Shown here: piece after piece, positions 62,746 through 64,000 of the stretch | Layout of the letters: every line of letters starts with the position of its first letter | How positions within the stretch are numbered: the stretch's first letter is position 1 | DNA from: CBDCAS01 sp965214015 | GTDB lineage: Bacteria > Pseudomonadota > Gammaproteobacteria > Coxiellales > Coxiellaceae | DNA: 64,000 nt | Assembly: GCA_965214015.1 (NCBI GenBank) | Contig: CBDCAS010000022.1 | Coordinates: forward strand, 186,001 to 250,000 | Direction of reading: 5' to 3' | Notes under the pieces: model-generated | The model's database searches: none | Seen by the model: only the letters and a program-made list of their open reading frames with translations | Told to the model about the DNA's origin: nothing | Made by a program: the position numbers and the translations under genes

Positions 62746-64000
62746 ATGAAGTTTTTAGGCTTTTTTCTAGCAGGGTTGTTAGTATTACACTGGTTTTTAT
62801 CGCCAAAGAAATTGCCGGAATCGTTTTTAAAAAAACCAATGACTGTAATAGGTTCTATTAATAGCATACCTGAAAAAAATAAATTAGGTCTTCGTTTCCT
62901 TTTAAAATCAAAAGTAGGGAATATTCAAGTGTCCTGGTACCGGCCTATAAGAATACCTCACACAGGTGAGCACTGGCAGTTTCTTTTAAAGTTGAGATTA
63001 ATTCATGGCTTACATAATCCTAATGGATTTAACTTAGAACGCTGGGCGAAAATGCATGATATCGTGGCTTCTGCTTATGTATTGCATAATAAAGCCCTTT
63101 TGTTATCAAAAGCATCTATTTCAATTAATGCCTTTCGGGAAAAGGTGCAGGATGCAATACAACATCACGTTCACTCACAGCAATTAGGTAGCATTATTAA
63201 TGCACTTAGTATAGGTTCAAAAAAATTAATCTCAGCAGATGACTTACTTGTATTCCAGAAAACAGGTACAGCTCATTTGATAGCGATCTCAGGCTTGCAT
63301 ATTAGTTTGGTAGTTCTAATCGCGTATTATTTTTGTAATGGTCTAGTGCGCTGTATTCCTTGGCTGTTATTGCAATGGCCTGCTCAGCGTATTGCTAATC
63401 TATTTTCTATGCTAGTGGCCTGGATTTATAGCTTTTTGGTCGGTTTTTCGCTCCCTACAGAACGAGCTATTATTATGGTCACAGTATGGGTGCTATCAAC
63501 TATTTTTTTTCAACCCTTATCCGTTGTGTGGCGCTTATTATTGGCATTTGTTGTGATTTTTGCATTGCAGCCACTTGCTCTATTTTCTTCGAGCTTTTGG
63601 CTCAGTTTTATGGCAGTTTTTTGGATTGCTTATGCCAGGGGAGGCAAGCTGTCTTCATGGCGAGTAAAGTGGGTCTTAAATTTGGGTTTGTTGCCTATTA
63701 CACTTTATTGTTTTCATCAAGTGGCATTGATGTCTATATTCGCTAACCTAGTAGCAATTCCTTGGGTCACATTATTGATTGTTCCGCTTTGTTTATCAGC
63801 GACGATCATATTTTTATTTTCAAAAGGACTGGCTTGTTGGATTTGGAGCTTAGCGGCACAATGTTTTTCTCCTTTATGGTATTTGTTTTTATCGCTGTGG
63901 TCCTTGGGCCAATGGCTGCATCCTATCAATGATTTTTGGGTACTACTGAGTGCCTTAATAGGTACTTTGTGGCTAGCAGCACCCTATGGCTTGCCTCTAC
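62746..64000 (+). CDS. comEC: ComEC/Rec2 competence DNA channel (5' part; runs off window)
   Basis: 418 complete codons present, open to the window end. ComEC carries transforming DNA across the inner membrane. Seen: one N-terminal membrane segment (KFLGFFLAGLLVLHWFL), an OB-type domain with HGLHNPNGFNLERWA, and the Competence core with ALSIGSKKLISADDLLVFQKTGTAHLIAISGLHISLVV, then many membrane segments. The start is ATG 62746, which I inferred from the frame; the N-terminus has only one membrane segment against two or three usually. Intact so far. The C-terminal metallo-beta-lactamase domain would be beyond the window. Confidence 0.9.
   Translation, partial: MKFLGFFLAGLLVLHWFLSPKKLPESFLKKPMTVIGSINSIPEKNKLGLRFLLKSKVGNIQVSWYRPIRIPHTGEHWQFLLKLRLIHGLHNPNGFNLERWAKMHDIVASAYVLHNKALLLSKASISINAFREKVQDAIQHHVHSQQLGSIINALSIGSKKLISADDLLVFQKTGTAHLIAISGLHISLVVLIAYYFCNGLVRCIPWLLLQWPAQRIANLFSMLVAWIYSFLVGFSLPTERAIIMVTVWVLSTIFFQPLSVVWRLLLAFVVIFALQPLALFSSSFWLSFMAVFWIAYARGGKLSSWRVKWVLNLGLLPITLYCFHQVALMSIFANLVAIPWVTLLIVPLCLSATIIFLFSKGLACWIWSLAAQCFSPLWYLFLSLWSLGQWLHPINDFWVLLSALIGTLWLAAPYGLPL

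Noticed and set aside
63486..63929. ORFs on both strands inside the last kilobase
   Set aside because: They overlap the open comEC frame, which has strong family motifs; they are shadows.

Overview
The window reads as a stretch of chromosome from an AT-rich gammaproteobacterium, most likely of the order Legionellales and closest in layout to Coxiellaceae (Coxiella/Rickettsiella-like). This is inferred from gene content and order, not from a search: hemE; pcnB-folK-coaD-ferredoxin; rpmB-rpmG-radC-dut-algC; pyrE, xth, rph; yicC-gmk-rpoZ-spoT-ridA-recG; small outer-membrane barrels beside htpG; gloB/methyltransferase/rnhA/dnaQ; rpsU-yqeY-dnaG-rpoD with a CAU tRNA; dxs-ispA-xseB; pgi-galU; rpsO-pnp. 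Insertion-sequence debris, a frameshifted Fic gene and several long unrecognised proteins fit a host-associated lifestyle, but no secretion-system genes are present to prove it.

Layout. 1-5.3 kb: 3' end of uvrA, a small lipoprotein, a DUF1353 protein, a GDSL lipase, a GC-rich unexplained element (about 3.7-4.0 kb) and an S41-type protease. 5.3-13.9 kb: def/murB (minus) against hemE, a reductase, pcnB-folK-coaD-fdx, a phosphate-type MFS carrier and a TauE/SafE exporter. 14.0-29.6 kb: rpmB-rpmG, radC, a gap where coaBC would be expected, dut-algC, a 500-residue HAD-like protein, pyrE, a GT9 glycosyltransferase, xth, rph, then yicC-gmk-rpoZ-spoT-ridA-recG. 29.7-38.8 kb: three tandem outer-membrane barrels, htpG behind an almost perfect heat-shock promoter, folD, mltD, gloB, rnhA, dnaQ.

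39.1-44.1 kb is accessory DNA. A Fic gene with a one-base frameshift is followed by a 3.6-kb island between two 48-bp copies of the 3' part of a CAU tRNA. The island carries a two-gene restriction-modification system, a broken gene and integrase arm-site-like repeats, but no integrase. 44.1-48.5 kb is the macromolecular-synthesis operon. 48.9-52.8 kb is an insertion-sequence zone: an IS982-type element with an internal stop sits between remains of two unrelated genes, and an intact IS4/IS701-like element splits one of them with a clean 5-bp target duplication. 53-61 kb returns to housekeeping genes. 61.1-64 kb holds an ISAs1-type transposase remnant, an unknown protein and the 5' part of comEC, which runs off the window.

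The most distinctive observations are the integrase-less restriction-modification island and its repeated end motif, the heat-shock promoter whose start point would fall at the htpG ATG (probable leaderless mRNA), the frameshifted Fic gene, the reconstructable IS-split gene, and the GC-rich element at 3.7-4.0 kb. No wholly new system can be asserted from sequence alone.
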